Source of the DNA: Terrabacter terrigena
GTDB lineage: Bacteria; Actinomycetota; Actinomycetes; Actinomycetales; Dermatophilaceae
DNA length: 64,000 nucleotides
NCBI RefSeq assembly: GCF_042676085.1
Contig: NZ_JBHTKH010000011.1
Coordinates: 47,581 to 111,580 of the forward strand
Direction: 5' to 3'
The notes below the pieces were generated by a model. That model was not told the DNA's origin, did no database searches, and was given only the letters and a program-made list of their open reading frames with translations. This document shows, one piece after another, positions 1 to 9,649 of this stretch; the first letter of the stretch is position 1; every line of letters begins with the position of its first letter. Position numbers and translations under genes: made by a program.

Positions 1-944
1 CCGGCGCAGAGGTAGCCGGCCGCCGCGAGCGCGGCGTCCTCGATGTTCTGCGGGTCGCGTATGCCGTCACCGTTGCCGTCGGCGCCCCAGATCCGCCACG
101 TGGCCGGGATGAACTGCATCGGTCCGACGGCCCGGTCCCACACGGGGTCGCCGTCGAAGCGGCCGCCGTCGCTGTCGCGGATCGCGGCGTAGCTCCCGCC
201 CGTGAGCGCCGGCCCCCGGACCGGCGGGACGGCGTCGTGGGACGCGTCGAGCCGGCGGCCGCGCAGCGAGGACGACTCGACCTCGCCGATGGCCGCGAGC
301 AGCATGACGGGGATGCGGCACGAGGGCCTCTTCGCGGCAGCCGACGTGTAGGCCGCCCAGATGACCTGCTCCTTGGTCAGTGGACCGTTGCCGCCACCCC
401 TGGGCGGGACGGCCACGGCGGTCGGCACCTGGATGTCGGCCCTCGGCCGCCACGTCGAGGACGTGGCGCTGGTGCCTCCACCCGGCTGGAGCGTTGCGGG
501 GTCGGGTTGGGCGCCCGGCAGCTCGCCGGGCTGCGCGTCCTGCTGGGTCTGGTCACCCGGTGCCGCCGGCTTCGCCTGCTGGGCGGTCACCACCGCGCCG
601 GCTGTCAGGAGGAGCCGCTCGAACAGCGGCGTGACCAGCACCCCCGCCAGACCCCCGAGCGTGGTCAGGGGGTCGGCCTGCCGGGCGGGCGCGCCGTCGG
701 CGCCCTCACTCCCGCCGGCCCCGCCGGCCCCGCCTGCTCCGCCGGACACGCCGGGCATGCCTGTCGGGGTTGCCGTCCCGGCGCCACCGAGGCCCGTGCC
801 GAAGCCGAGGCTTGGCTCTGCGGACGGCGACGGGGTCGGAAAGGTCGAGCCGTCGTCGGCGCGAGCCGGGGCGGCGGCGAGCAGGGCGCAGCCCAGGCCG
901 GCGGCCACCCCCGCCGCGACCAGGCGCTCCATCCGCTGACGCAT
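1..944 (-). CDS. Secreted lytic transglycosylase, C-terminus cut by window edge
   Basis: A peptidoglycan-cleaving lytic murein transglycosylase of the actinobacterial MltB/SLT-like type. The gene reads without a stop from an ATG at 944 to the window edge, so the C-terminus is missing. An N-terminal signal peptide (hydrophobic segment ending APARA near residue 28) exports it. A long Gly/Pro/Ala-rich linker follows, then the catalytic domain: AAIGEVESSS carries the probable catalytic Glu, and AVGPMQFIPATWRIWG plus DGNGDGIRDPQNIEDA are typical family motifs. A GGGAG ribosome site lies about 8 bases before the ATG. It acts outside the membrane in wall remodelling. Family assignment is strong; the exact substrate is inferred. 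Confidence 0.85.
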   Translation of the reverse strand, partial: MRQRMERLVAAGVAAGLGCALLAAAPARADDGSTFPTPSPSAEPSLGFGTGLGGAGTATPTGMPGVSGGAGGAGGAGGSEGADGAPARQADPLTTLGGLAGVLVTPLFERLLLTAGAVVTAQQAKPAAPGDQTQQDAQPGELPGAQPDPATLQPGGGTSATSSTWRPRADIQVPTAVAVPPRGGGNGPLTKEQVIWAAYTSAAAKRPSCRIPVMLLAAIGEVESSSLRGRRLDASHDAVPPVRGPALTGGSYAAIRDSDGGRFDGDPVWDRAVGPMQFIPATWRIWGADGNGDGIRDPQNIEDAALAAAGYLCA

Positions 945-1136
945 GCCTCATGCTCCCGCACTGCTGCAGGCCCGCCCCCCGGGCCCGCGACGACTTCCCC
1001 TCAAGTAGAGCGCGAAAGATGCTCGGGCGCCCGCGAATCCGTTATGTCCGCCGCCACCTCAGCCACCACCTCCGAAGGCTCTCCCACGTGCGAGACCGAC
1101 GCGAGCGGCTGTCCCGCAGCGCCACCGCCGGACGCC

Positions 1137-1535
1137 TCAGCGCGCCTTGACGGTCAGGACGGCGCACGGGGCGTCGAGCAGCACCTGCTGTGCGGTGCTG
1201 CCCGTCACGAGCTTGCCGACCGGTGACCGCCGGCGCAGGCCGATGACGACGAGGTCGGCGTCGATCTCCGTCGCCGCGCCGAGGATCTCCTCCGCGGCGG
1301 AGCGACCAGAGGTCGGCTGACGCACCTCGTGCGGGATGTCGGCGTTCGCGAGCTGCAGGTCGATGGCGTCGATGTCCTCGGCCATCGCGAAGCTCTTGTC
1401 GGCGTAGTTGCCGTCGCGTCCGGTGTTGACGACCGTGAGGTGCGACCCCTCTGACTGGGCGAGCGAGATCGCCGCGTCGAGCGCGGCGACCCCCTCGGGT
1501 GTCGGAATGTAGCCGACGACAATCTTGACGAACAT
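1137..1535 (-). CDS. Universal stress protein, UspA family
   Basis: A single-domain Usp of 132 residues, the usual length for the family. It starts with the hydrophobic strand IVVGYIPTPEG and ends with VVIGLRRRSPVGKLVTGSTAQ, the G-2x-G-9x-G-S/T nucleotide-binding signature, so it probably binds ATP. Usp proteins are cytoplasmic and are induced in starvation or stress; the role here is unknown. AGGAGAGGC directly before the ATG supports the start. It lies just downstream of the CUT2 transporter genes on the same strand (40-base gap) and may be co-transcribed with them. Confidence 0.88.
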   Translation of the reverse strand: MFVKIVVGYIPTPEGVAALDAAISLAQSEGSHLTVVNTGRDGNYADKSFAMAEDIDAIDLQLANADIPHEVRQPTSGRSAAEEILGAATEIDADLVVIGLRRRSPVGKLVTGSTAQQVLLDAPCAVLTVKAR

Positions 1536-1575
1536 GCCTCTCCTGACGGGGAACTCAGCGCGCTCGAAACGGCTT

Positions 1576-2420
<845 letters not shown>

Positions 2421-2424
<4 letters not shown>

Positions 2425-3443
2425 GCCTTGACCTTCCTGATCCACTGGTCGACGGAGACCGCGACGATGACGAGCACGCCGGTGGCGAGGACGCGGTACT
2501 GCTGGTCGATGCCGGCGAGCGAGAGACCGAACTGGAGGGACTGGACGATCAGGGCGCCGATGAGCGTCCCGATGAGCCGCCCGCGACCACCGAAGAGGCT
2601 CGTGCCGCCGATGACCACTGCGGTGATGCTGTTGAGGTTGGCGTCGACGATGGCGTTGGGTGTCGCGGCGCCGGAGCGGCCGATGAGGACCCAGGCCGCG
2701 AGGCCGTAGATGAGCCCGGCGACGGTGTAGACGGTGAGGAGCACGCGCTGGGTGCCCACGCCCGACAGGCGGGCCGACTCGCGGTCGTCGCCGACGGCAT
2801 AGACGTGGCGTCCCCATGCGGTCTGCGACAGCGCGAAGCCGACCACGGCGTACATGACGCCGACGGCGATGACGCCCCACGTGAGGCGGAAGCCGCCCCG
2901 CGGGCCGAACCCCTCGCCCAGGAAGTTGAGGAGGGACGGCAGGTGGTCGGCCTGGATGCTCGAGCCGCCCGAGTAGAGCAGCGCGATGGCCGTGAAGACG
3001 CTGAGCGTGCCGAGGGTGACGATGAACGGCGGTAGTGCCAGCCGGGTCACGAGCAGGCCGTTGAGCAGACCCGCGCCGACGGCCAGGAGCAGGCCGATCA
3101 GCAGTGCGAGGAGGCCGTTCATCCCGCCGTCCTTGGCCAGCGTCGCCATCACCATCATCGACAGGATCGTGATGGCGCCGACAGACAGGTCGATGCCGGC
3201 CGTGAGGATGATGAGTGTCTGACCGATCGCCAGGGCCGCCACGACCGCGGTCTGCTGCAGCAGCAGACCGAGCGAGGACGGCGTGGCGAACCGCGAGTTC
3301 ATCGTGGTGAAGGCGATGAACGCGATGACGAGGATGAGCAGGGGGCTGAGCCACGGGTAGCCGTGGAGGAGGTGCTGCACCCTCTGCAGGGGGCTCTGCT
3401 GCCGCCGAGCGAACTCGGCGGCAGCCGACTGGGTGGTCGTCAT
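2421..3443 (-). CDS. Sugar ABC transporter permease, RbsC/FrcC family (CUT2)
   Basis: An inner-membrane permease of 340 residues with about eight to ten hydrophobic segments. Family landmarks include IILTAGIDLSVGAI, a conserved CUT2 permease loop, and VIGGTSLFGGRGRLIGTLIGA, the C-terminal coupling region. It probably forms a homodimeric channel driven by the ATPase at 1576-2424 and fed by the binding protein at 3447-4565. Gene order binding protein, permease, ATPase with 3-base and minus-4-base spacing indicates one operon transcribed leftward. Confidence 0.9.
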
Positions 3444-3446
3444 GGC

Positions 3447-4565
3447 TCAGTTGCCCCAGCAGATCTTGGCGGCGTCGGCGGAGCTGATGCTGTCGACGCC
3501 ATCGACCTTCTTGTCCGTCACGAGGGCGACACCCGTGTTGTAGAAGTCGAGGCCGGGCGAGACCTTCGGCTTCTCACCGCCGCGGGCGATCTTGGCGATG
3601 GCCTCCATGCCGAGCGTCGCCATCTTCAGCGGGTACTGCTGCGCCGTGGCTCCGATGACGCCGTCGGTGACCGACTTGACGCCGGCGCAGCCGCCGTCGA
3701 CCGAGACGATGAGGGCCGTCTTGCCCTGCGCCTTGAGAGCCGCGTTGGCACCGACCGCGGTCGGCTCGTTGATGGTGTAGACGAGGTTGATGTCGGGGTT
3801 CTTCGAGAGGCACTTCTCCATGGCGGTGCGGCCGCCGTCCTCGGCGCCGTTGCCGGGCTCGTTGCAGACGATGGTGTAGTCACCGCCCTTGCCGCCCGTG
3901 TACTTGCCGGTCTTGTCCTCGTCGCCGTTCTTCTTGGGGTCCTTGACATCGATGCCCATGCCCTCGAGGAAGCCCTGGTCACGGTTGTAGTCGACCGACA
4001 CGATCTTGTCGTTGAACAGGTCGAGGAGCGCGATCACGGCGGGCTTGCCCGCGAGCTGGCCGGCCGCCCACTGACCGTCGAGCTTGCCCGCGGCCCGGTT
4101 GTCGGTCGCGAAGGTGATGTCGACGGTGTCGGCAGGGTCGGGCGGCGTGTCGAGGGCGATGACGTAGAGGCCGGCGTCGCGGGCCTTCTTCATGGCGGCG
4201 TTGACGCCGTTGCTCATCGGCGTGATGAGCACGCCCTTGTCGCCGCGCGCGATGGCGTCCTCGATCGCCGTGATCTGGCCGGCGTCGTCGCCCTCCTGCT
4301 TGCCCGACGCCACGGTCAGGGTGACGTTGTTCTTGTCCGCGTCGGCCTTGGCGCCCTTCTGCATGGCGACGAAGAACGGGTTGGTCGAGTCCTTGGTGAT
4401 GAGGGAGACACCGACCTTCTCGGCGCCGCCTCCACTGGCGCCGCTCGAGCCGCCGTCCGAGCTGCCGCAGGCAGCGGCGCCGAGAACCAGCGTGCCGGTG
4501 GCCATGGCGACGAGTGCGCGGCGACCAGCGAGCCGAGACGGGGTGAGGAAGGAGCTGCGGTGCAT
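3447..4565 (-). CDS. Sugar ABC transporter substrate-binding lipoprotein, CUT2 (FrcB/RbsB-like)
   Basis: An extracellular sugar-binding lipoprotein of the periplasmic-binding-protein type I fold, 372 residues. The lipobox LGAAAC near residue 30 is followed by a Gly/Ser-rich spacer, and the mature protein begins KVGVSLITKDSTNPFF, typical of ribose/fructose binding proteins. DGGCAGV and NEPTAVGANAAL resemble ligand-pocket segments. I chose the ATG at 4565 because AGAGAGG sits about 9 bases upstream; an in-frame GTG at 4595 is possible. It is the first gene of the leftward importer operon and is divergent from a LacI gene, with a palindrome between them. Confidence 0.88.
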   Translation of the reverse strand: MHRSSFLTPSRLAGRRALVAMATGTLVLGAAACGSSDGGSSGASGGGAEKVGVSLITKDSTNPFFVAMQKGAKADADKNNVTLTVASGKQEGDDAGQITAIEDAIARGDKGVLITPMSNGVNAAMKKARDAGLYVIALDTPPDPADTVDITFATDNRAAGKLDGQWAAGQLAGKPAVIALLDLFNDKIVSVDYNRDQGFLEGMGIDVKDPKKNGDEDKTGKYTGGKGGDYTIVCNEPGNGAEDGGRTAMEKCLSKNPDINLVYTINEPTAVGANAALKAQGKTALIVSVDGGCAGVKSVTDGVIGATAQQYPLKMATLGMEAIAKIARGGEKPKVSPGLDFYNTGVALVTDKKVDGVDSISSADAAKICWGN

Positions 4566-4596
4566 GGCGTGGACCTCTCTGTCTGCCGTCGTCACA

Positions 4597-4610
4597 TGAC
4601 AACGTTGTCA
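4597..4610. promoter_or_regulatory. Perfect 14-base palindrome, candidate LacI operator
   Basis: TGACAACGTTGTCA is a perfect inverted repeat 32 bases upstream of the binding-protein ATG, in the divergent region with the LacI gene. A second, weaker copy, GACAACGATGTC, lies at 4676-4687. The CG-centred palindromic form is what LacI/GalR repressors usually bind. I infer that the adjacent LacI protein represses both directions through these sites. No binding evidence is available. Confidence 0.6.
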
Positions 4611-4682
4611 GGACGATGTATAGAACGCTCTTGTGCTCACGTCAAGGCATCCGCTACAAATCGCAACGTGGATGAGACAACG

Positions 4683-5750
4683 ATGTCCGAGGCGGGCTCA
4701 GGGCGAGGGGGTCGAGGCGCTGCGACCCGTGGGCACCTGGTGGCCCGAGCCACCATGAAGGACGTCGCGGCACTGGCGGGCGTCAGCCTCAAGACCGTCT
4801 CACGCGTCGTGAACCGTGAGTCCGGCGTCTCCTCGGCGGTGCGGGAGCGGGTCGAGCGGGCCGCCACCCGGCTGGACTACTCGCACAACGTCCACGCGAG
4901 CAACCTGCGCCGGGCGAGCGGCCGGACCGGCACCGTCGGGGCCCTGCTGCAGGACGTCAGCAACAGCTTCTCGGCAAGCCTGCTGCGCTCCCTCGAGGAC
5001 GTCGCCCGCGCGCAGCAGACAGCGGTGCTCGCGGCGAGCCTCGACGAGGAGGAGGGTCGCGAGATCGCCCTGGTCCGCGGCTTGGTCGCCCGCCGCGTCG
5101 ACGGCCTCGTCCTCATGCCGGCGACGTCACGCCACGAGTACCTCGCCGCCGAGCTGCGGGCGGGTCTCCCCACCGTCTTCGTCGACCGCCGGCCCCACGG
5201 CGTCGACGCCGACTCGGTCACGGTGGACAACGTCCTGGGCTCGCGGCACGCGGTGGAACACCTCATCGCGCACGGCCACCGCCGCATCGCGGTGCTGCTC
5301 GACCTCGCGACGATCCAGACCGCCGAGGACCGCCTACGCGGCTACCGGCAGGCCATGGCAGCGGCCGGCATCCCCGTCGACGAGCGCGTGGAGGTCAGCG
5401 ACCTCCGCACCTCCGAGGCCGCCGAGCACGCGGTGCACGCGTTCTACCGCGGCGGGCTGGTGCCGACGGCGATCTTCGCCGGGCGCAACGACCTCGCCAT
5501 CGGCGCGGTGCGCGCGCTGCGGTCCCTGGGGCTCAGCCACGATGTGGCCGTCATCGGCTTCGACGACTTTCCCCTCGCCGACCTCCTCGAGCCGGCGCTC
5601 ACCGTGGTGCGCCAGAACGTCGGTCAGATCGGCGCCGAGGTCGGCCGGCTGCTCTTCTCCCGTATCGCAGGTGACACCTCGCCGCCCCGGCACGTCGTCA
5701 TCGAGCCGACGCTCGTCGTGCGCGGGTCGGGTGAGATCCGCCCGTCGTGA
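4683..5750 (+). CDS. LacI-family transcriptional regulator of the CUT2 sugar importer
   Basis: A LacI/GalR-type repressor, 355 residues from the ATG at 4683. The helix-turn-helix reads TMKDVAALAGVSLKTVSRVV, followed by the hinge and a PBP-I-like effector domain with IGFDDFPLADLLEPALTVVR, the conserved end of the family. Two other starts are possible: GTG at 4668, or ATG at 4755, which would begin exactly at MKDVAALAGVS and matches the usual family start. With the later start the second half-palindrome at 4676-4687 would be non-coding. It is divergent from the importer operon and probably responds to its sugar. A 6-base stem, TGACGC/GCGTCA, lies at its stop codon (5748-5765). Confidence 0.85.
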   Translation: MSEAGSGRGGRGAATRGHLVARATMKDVAALAGVSLKTVSRVVNRESGVSSAVRERVERAATRLDYSHNVHASNLRRASGRTGTVGALLQDVSNSFSASLLRSLEDVARAQQTAVLAASLDEEEGREIALVRGLVARRVDGLVLMPATSRHEYLAAELRAGLPTVFVDRRPHGVDADSVTVDNVLGSRHAVEHLIAHGHRRIAVLLDLATIQTAEDRLRGYRQAMAAAGIPVDERVEVSDLRTSEAAEHAVHAFYRGGLVPTAIFAGRNDLAIGAVRALRSLGLSHDVAVIGFDDFPLADLLEPALTVVRQNVGQIGAEVGRLLFSRIAGDTSPPRHVVIEPTLVVRGSGEIRPS

Positions 5751-5762
5751 CGCGGCCGGGCG

Positions 5763-7388
5763 TCACCGCGGGCGCAGGCGCCACCGCAGTCGCGCCTGCT
5801 GGCCCGGCCGCAACTGTGCTGCCCGGGTGACGGCCCCTGGGGTCAGCACGGCGACGACCGGGTAGCCGCCGGTGACCGGGTGGTCGGCGAGGAAGACGAC
5901 CGGCTCACCTCCCGGCGGCACCTGCACGGCCCCGACGACCATCCCCTCGCTGGGGAGCTCCGTCTCCGCGTATGCCGCCTGGCGCTGGATCGCCTTTCCC
6001 TCCAGTCTGATTCCCACGCGGTTGCTGCGTGCCGAAACCGTGCGCACGTCACCTTCGAGGTCGTCGAGGTGGCACCAGTCGGCCCTCGGTCCGGGGTCGA
6101 TGTCGAGCACCACGGGCCCGTCGCCCGGCACGGGCTGCGGGGCGACGTCGACCACCGGGAACGCCCGCGGTGCGGGGCCCACCGGCAGCACGTCGCCGAC
6201 CTTCGGCACCGGCGGCCCGACACCCGAGAGCGTGTCGGTCGACCGCGAGCCGAGCACCGGCGGCACCGCGATGCCGCCGCGGACGGCGAGCCAGGTGCGC
6301 AGCCCCGCCGCCGGTGCGCCCAGGGTGAGCAGCTGTCCGTCGGCGAGCGGCACAGGCGCAGCGTGCGCCACCGGCCGGCCGTCGACGTCGGCCGGACAGG
6401 GTGCTCCGGTCAGGGCCACGAGCAGGTCGCCGCGGGCGCGGACTGCGAGGCCGCCGAACGTGACCTCGAGCGACGCCGGCGGCGACCCGCCGTCGTCACC
6501 GCCGAGCAGGTGCCCGACGAGCCGCAGCCCGAGCCCGTACGCCGCCGGGTCGGCCGAGCCCGACCGTCCCACTCCCGCGTCGGCGAGGCCAGGTCGGCCG
6601 GCGTCCTCGACGAGGGTGAGCGGACCCGTCGCGACCACCTCCAGGCCTCGCCCAGTCCCAGTCGGGTGACTCGCGCGCCCCGTCCCTGACGGCGTGGCTG
6701 CTGTCGCTACCCGGGCTGTCGAAGGGGGTGCGGTGCGGGCGTCGGCGTCGACGAACCACACCGTCATGCCCGGGGTGAGCAGGGCAGGCGGCTGCCGGTC
6801 GACATCCCAGAGGACGGCATCGGTGGAACCCAGCAGCTGCCAGCCTCCCGGCGAGTCCTGCGGGTAGATGCCGCTGAACTCCCCTGCGAGAGCGACGGAC
6901 CCGGCGGGCACCCGGGTGCGGGGATCGGGGCGGCGTGGCACCCTCAGGCGCGGGTCGCCGTCGACGAGGTAGGCGAACCCCGGCGCGAAGCCACCGAAGC
7001 CGACGCGCCAGGGTGTGCCCGTGTGGGCCTCGACCACCGCGCCACGGGACAGCCCGGTGAGCCGGGCGACCTCGTCGAGGTCTGCACCGTCGTAGCGGAC
7101 GGCAACCTCGACCGCGTCGCCGTCGCCCGGGCCGAGGGCGAGGTCCAGGTGGGCGGCGAGCTCCAGGCAGGCGCGTCCCACCTCGTCCCGACGCCGGGCG
7201 TCGCGCAGGACGACGAGCACGGTGCGGGCTCCGACGACGACGTGCTCGAGAGCCGTCCCGATCGCCGTCTCGTCGCCCGCCGGCGAGACAGCGGCCGCCA
7301 GTCCGGTGCGCAGCGCCAGGGCCGCGTCGGTGTCGGCCACCTCGACGAGCAGGGCCGACGCACCCATCGGGAGCAGTCGCGCCTCCAT
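5763..7388 (-). CDS. pxpBC: 5-oxoprolinase subunits B and C fused (PxpB-PxpC)
   Basis: Fusion of the two cyclophilin-like subunits of ATP-dependent 5-oxoprolinase, 541 residues. Residues about 1-215 are PxpB/AHS1 (KipI-like): GFGGFAPGFAYL and PAGSVALAGEFSGIYPQDSP are signature motifs. Residues about 235-541 are PxpC/AHS2 (KipA-like): VEDAGRPGLADAGVGRSG and SNRVGIRLEG are hallmarks. With PxpA it hydrolyses pyroglutamate to glutamate. I chose the ATG at 7388 because GGGG lies 8 bases upstream; the ATG at 7394 is an alternative. It follows pxpA at 14 bases, so the two are surely co-translated. The fused form is less common than separate genes. Confidence 0.9.
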   Translation of the reverse strand: MEARLLPMGASALLVEVADTDAALALRTGLAAAVSPAGDETAIGTALEHVVVGARTVLVVLRDARRRDEVGRACLELAAHLDLALGPGDGDAVEVAVRYDGADLDEVARLTGLSRGAVVEAHTGTPWRVGFGGFAPGFAYLVDGDPRLRVPRRPDPRTRVPAGSVALAGEFSGIYPQDSPGGWQLLGSTDAVLWDVDRQPPALLTPGMTVWFVDADARTAPPSTARVATAATPSGTGRASHPTGTGRGLEVVATGPLTLVEDAGRPGLADAGVGRSGSADPAAYGLGLRLVGHLLGGDDGGSPPASLEVTFGGLAVRARGDLLVALTGAPCPADVDGRPVAHAAPVPLADGQLLTLGAPAAGLRTWLAVRGGIAVPPVLGSRSTDTLSGVGPPVPKVGDVLPVGPAPRAFPVVDVAPQPVPGDGPVVLDIDPGPRADWCHLDDLEGDVRTVSARSNRVGIRLEGKAIQRQAAYAETELPSEGMVVGAVQVPPGGEPVVFLADHPVTGGYPVVAVLTPGAVTRAAQLRPGQQARLRWRLRPR

Positions 7389-7402
7389 CGTCATCGCCCC
7401 GG

Positions 7403-8161
7403 TCAGCCTGCGAACGCGCGGATCTCGACACCGGCGGCCTCGAGCTCCCGCCGGACCGCGCGTGCCATCTCGACGGCGCCCGGGGTGTCGCCGTGGATGC
7501 ACACCGACTCGGCCCGCACCTCGACGTCGGTGCCGTCGACAGCCGTGACGACGCCCTCGAGTGCCAGCCGCCTGACCCTGGCGGCCACCTCCTCGGCGCC
7601 GTGCAGCACCGCCCCCGGCTCGGTGCGGGGGACCAGACGCCCGTCGGGCAGGTAGGCCCGGTCGGCGAACGCCTCGCTGACGGCGCGCAGCCCGGCGGCC
7701 ATGGCCCGGGCGAGCACCACGCTCCCGGGCAGCCCGAGGATCGGCAGCGAGGTGTCGACGGCCACCACGGCGTCGACCACCGCCTGGGCCTGGGCCTCGT
7801 GGTGGACGATCGCGTTGTAGAGCGCGCCGTGCGGCTTGACGTAGGCGACCCTCGTGCCCGCCACGTGGGCCATGGCCGACAGGGCACCCAGCTGGTAGAT
7901 GACGTCGGCGGCGAGGGCGTCCGGCGGCACGTCGACGAAGCGCCGCCCGAAGCCGGCGAGATCGCGGTAGCCGACCTGCGCCCCGACGACGACACCCCGC
8001 TCGGCGGCATACGCACACGTCGTGCGCAGGGTGAGCGGGTCGCCGGCGTGGAAGCCGCACGCGACGTTCGCGCTCGTGACGACGTCGAGCACGGCAGCGT
8101 CGTCGCCCAGGGTCCACACCCCGAAGGACTCGCCGACGTCGGCGTTGAGGTCGAGGTGCAT
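7403..8161 (-). CDS. pxpA: 5-oxoprolinase subunit PxpA (LamB/YcsF family)
   Basis: 252 residues, the normal length of the family. MHLDLNADVGESFG at the start, NVACGFHAGDP, VKPHGALYN and CIHGDTPGA are the diagnostic motifs of PxpA; the conserved His/Asp residues line the active site. It works with the PxpB-PxpC fusion encoded immediately downstream to convert 5-oxoproline plus ATP into glutamate, salvaging pyroglutamate formed spontaneously from glutamine and glutathione-like peptides. Both genes lie on the minus strand behind the GH4 gene. Confidence 0.92.
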   Translation of the reverse strand: MHLDLNADVGESFGVWTLGDDAAVLDVVTSANVACGFHAGDPLTLRTTCAYAAERGVVVGAQVGYRDLAGFGRRFVDVPPDALAADVIYQLGALSAMAHVAGTRVAYVKPHGALYNAIVHHEAQAQAVVDAVVAVDTSLPILGLPGSVVLARAMAAGLRAVSEAFADRAYLPDGRLVPRTEPGAVLHGAEEVAARVRRLALEGVVTAVDGTDVEVRAESVCIHGDTPGAVEMARAVRRELEAAGVEIRAFAG

Positions 8162-8214
8162 GCCTCGATCCTGCCGGGACGGAGGGCGATCGGGCCACCG
8201 TTGCCGCGGAGCGT

Positions 8215-9585
8215 CTAGCCCAGTCCGCCGTAGAAGTCGGGCAGTCGCCGGCCGTACTCGGCGAGCAGCTCGCGCGCCACCGTGACGGAGTCGACGAGAG
8301 GGTGGAGCGCAAAGGCTTGCACCGCAAGCGATCTCGACTGCTCGGTGGCGGCACGGATGACGATCTCGTCGACCGCCTTGACCTGCTGCACGAGTCCGAG
8401 GGCGTGGCCGGGCAGCGGGCTCACCCGCACCGGCACCGGCCCGGCCGCGTCGACCGTGCACGGCACCTCGACGACGGCGTCGTCCCGCAGGCCGGCGACG
8501 GCCCCGTCGTTGCGCACGTTGAGGATCAGCCTCGCCGGCTCGTCGCGGGCGATCGCGGCCATCAGCGCGAGCGCGACCCCTTCGTAGCCGCCGCCCTCGA
8601 CGTCGGCCTCGGAGCGCTCGTGGGAGTCACCGTCGCCGTTCCCGCGGGTCTCCTGCATGTAGGTCGCATTGCGTTCGCGGCGCACGGCGTCCCAGCGCTC
8701 CCACGCCTCGCCCGGCGCTCGGGCGACCGCGCCGTAGAACTCGGCCTGCTGCGCGACGAGGTACTCGCCACGGGTCTGGGCGGCCGAGGCGATCTGGGCG
8801 ACGGCGTCGCGGGTGAAGTAGTAGTAGAAGAGGTACTCGTTCGGGAGCGACCCGAGGCCGCGCAGCCACTCGGTGCCGAAGAGGTGTCCCTCCTCGATCG
8901 CGCTGAGCGCCGCGTCGTTCTCGAGCAGGCTCGGCAGCAGGTCACATCCGTCGTGGCGCAGCCCGGTGAGCCAGCCGAGGTGGTTGAGCCCGGCATAGTC
9001 GATCTCGAGGTCGTCCAGGTCGTGCCACAGCGCACCCGCGGCGCGCTTGGCGAGGCCGAGCGGGGAGTCGCAGATGCCGACGACGCGGCCGCCCAGCACC
9101 GACTGCATCGCCTGGGTGACGAGGCCGGCAGGGTTGGTGAAGTTGATGACCCACGCGTCGGGGGCCAGGCGGCGTACGCGGCGGGCGACGTCGAGCGCGA
9201 CCGGCACGGTGCGCAGGCCGTAGCCGACGCCGCCGGGGCCGGTGGTCTCCTGACCGAGCAGGCCCATGTCGAGGGCGATGCGCTCGTCGGCGGTGCGTCC
9301 TGCGAGGCCACCCACCCGCATCGCCGAGAAGACGAAGTCGGCAGCCTCGAGCGCACTGTCGAGGTCCGTCGTGGCCGTGACCGTCGGCGGTGTCCGCGAG
9401 TCGGGGTGCGCACCGAGGTGTGCCTGCGCCTGCGCGCTGAGGACGTGCCCCATGACGTCGAGCCGCGAGACGTCGGTGTCGTGCAGGACGACCTCGGTGA
9501 CCCGCCGCCGGGCGGTGTCGCGCAGCAGCGCCCCGTGCACGAGCGGCACGCGGAAACCGCCGCCACCGAGAATGACCAGCTTCAT
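8215..9585 (-). CDS. GH4 family glycosidase, 6-phospho-beta-glucosidase-like
   Basis: A NAD- and Mn-dependent GH4 hydrolase of 456 residues. MKLVILGGGGFRVPLVHG is the NAD-binding Rossmann start, INFTNPAGLVTQA and GICDSPLGL carry the conserved Asn and the metal-ligand Cys, and LNHLGW supplies the metal-ligand His. GH4 enzymes cleave by an oxidation/elimination mechanism. The closest subgroup by motif is 6-phospho-beta-glucosidase, but no phosphotransferase system is visible nearby, so the natural substrate may not be phosphorylated. GAGGGTGG about 8 bases before the ATG supports the start. It may share a transcript with pxpA (53-base gap). Confidence 0.85.
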   Translation of the reverse strand: MKLVILGGGGFRVPLVHGALLRDTARRRVTEVVLHDTDVSRLDVMGHVLSAQAQAHLGAHPDSRTPPTVTATTDLDSALEAADFVFSAMRVGGLAGRTADERIALDMGLLGQETTGPGGVGYGLRTVPVALDVARRVRRLAPDAWVINFTNPAGLVTQAMQSVLGGRVVGICDSPLGLAKRAAGALWHDLDDLEIDYAGLNHLGWLTGLRHDGCDLLPSLLENDAALSAIEEGHLFGTEWLRGLGSLPNEYLFYYYFTRDAVAQIASAAQTRGEYLVAQQAEFYGAVARAPGEAWERWDAVRRERNATYMQETRGNGDGDSHERSEADVEGGGYEGVALALMAAIARDEPARLILNVRNDGAVAGLRDDAVVEVPCTVDAAGPVPVRVSPLPGHALGLVQQVKAVDEIVIRAATEQSRSLAVQAFALHPLVDSVTVARELLAEYGRRLPDFYGGLG

Positions 9586-9649
9586 GGCTGCACCACCCTC
9601 GGAACCGTACCAACCCGCGAGCCCCGCGCCAGTTCTGGCGCGCTCGGAC

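Noticed and set aside
945..1136. Riboswitch upstream of the lytic transglycosylase gene, as seen for c-di-AMP control of wall hydrolases
   Set aside because: I could not find the conserved core sequence of that riboswitch; only ordinary GC-rich leader is visible.
4683..5750. Mobile element or prophage boundaries anywhere in the window
   Set aside because: No transposase, integrase, phage structural gene, tRNA attachment site or terminal inverted repeat was seen; composition is uniform.
8215..9585. GH4 gene as part of a cellobiose phosphotransferase operon
   Set aside because: No EIIA/B/C genes are nearby and the downstream genes are for 5-oxoproline, so a phosphorylated substrate cannot be assumed.
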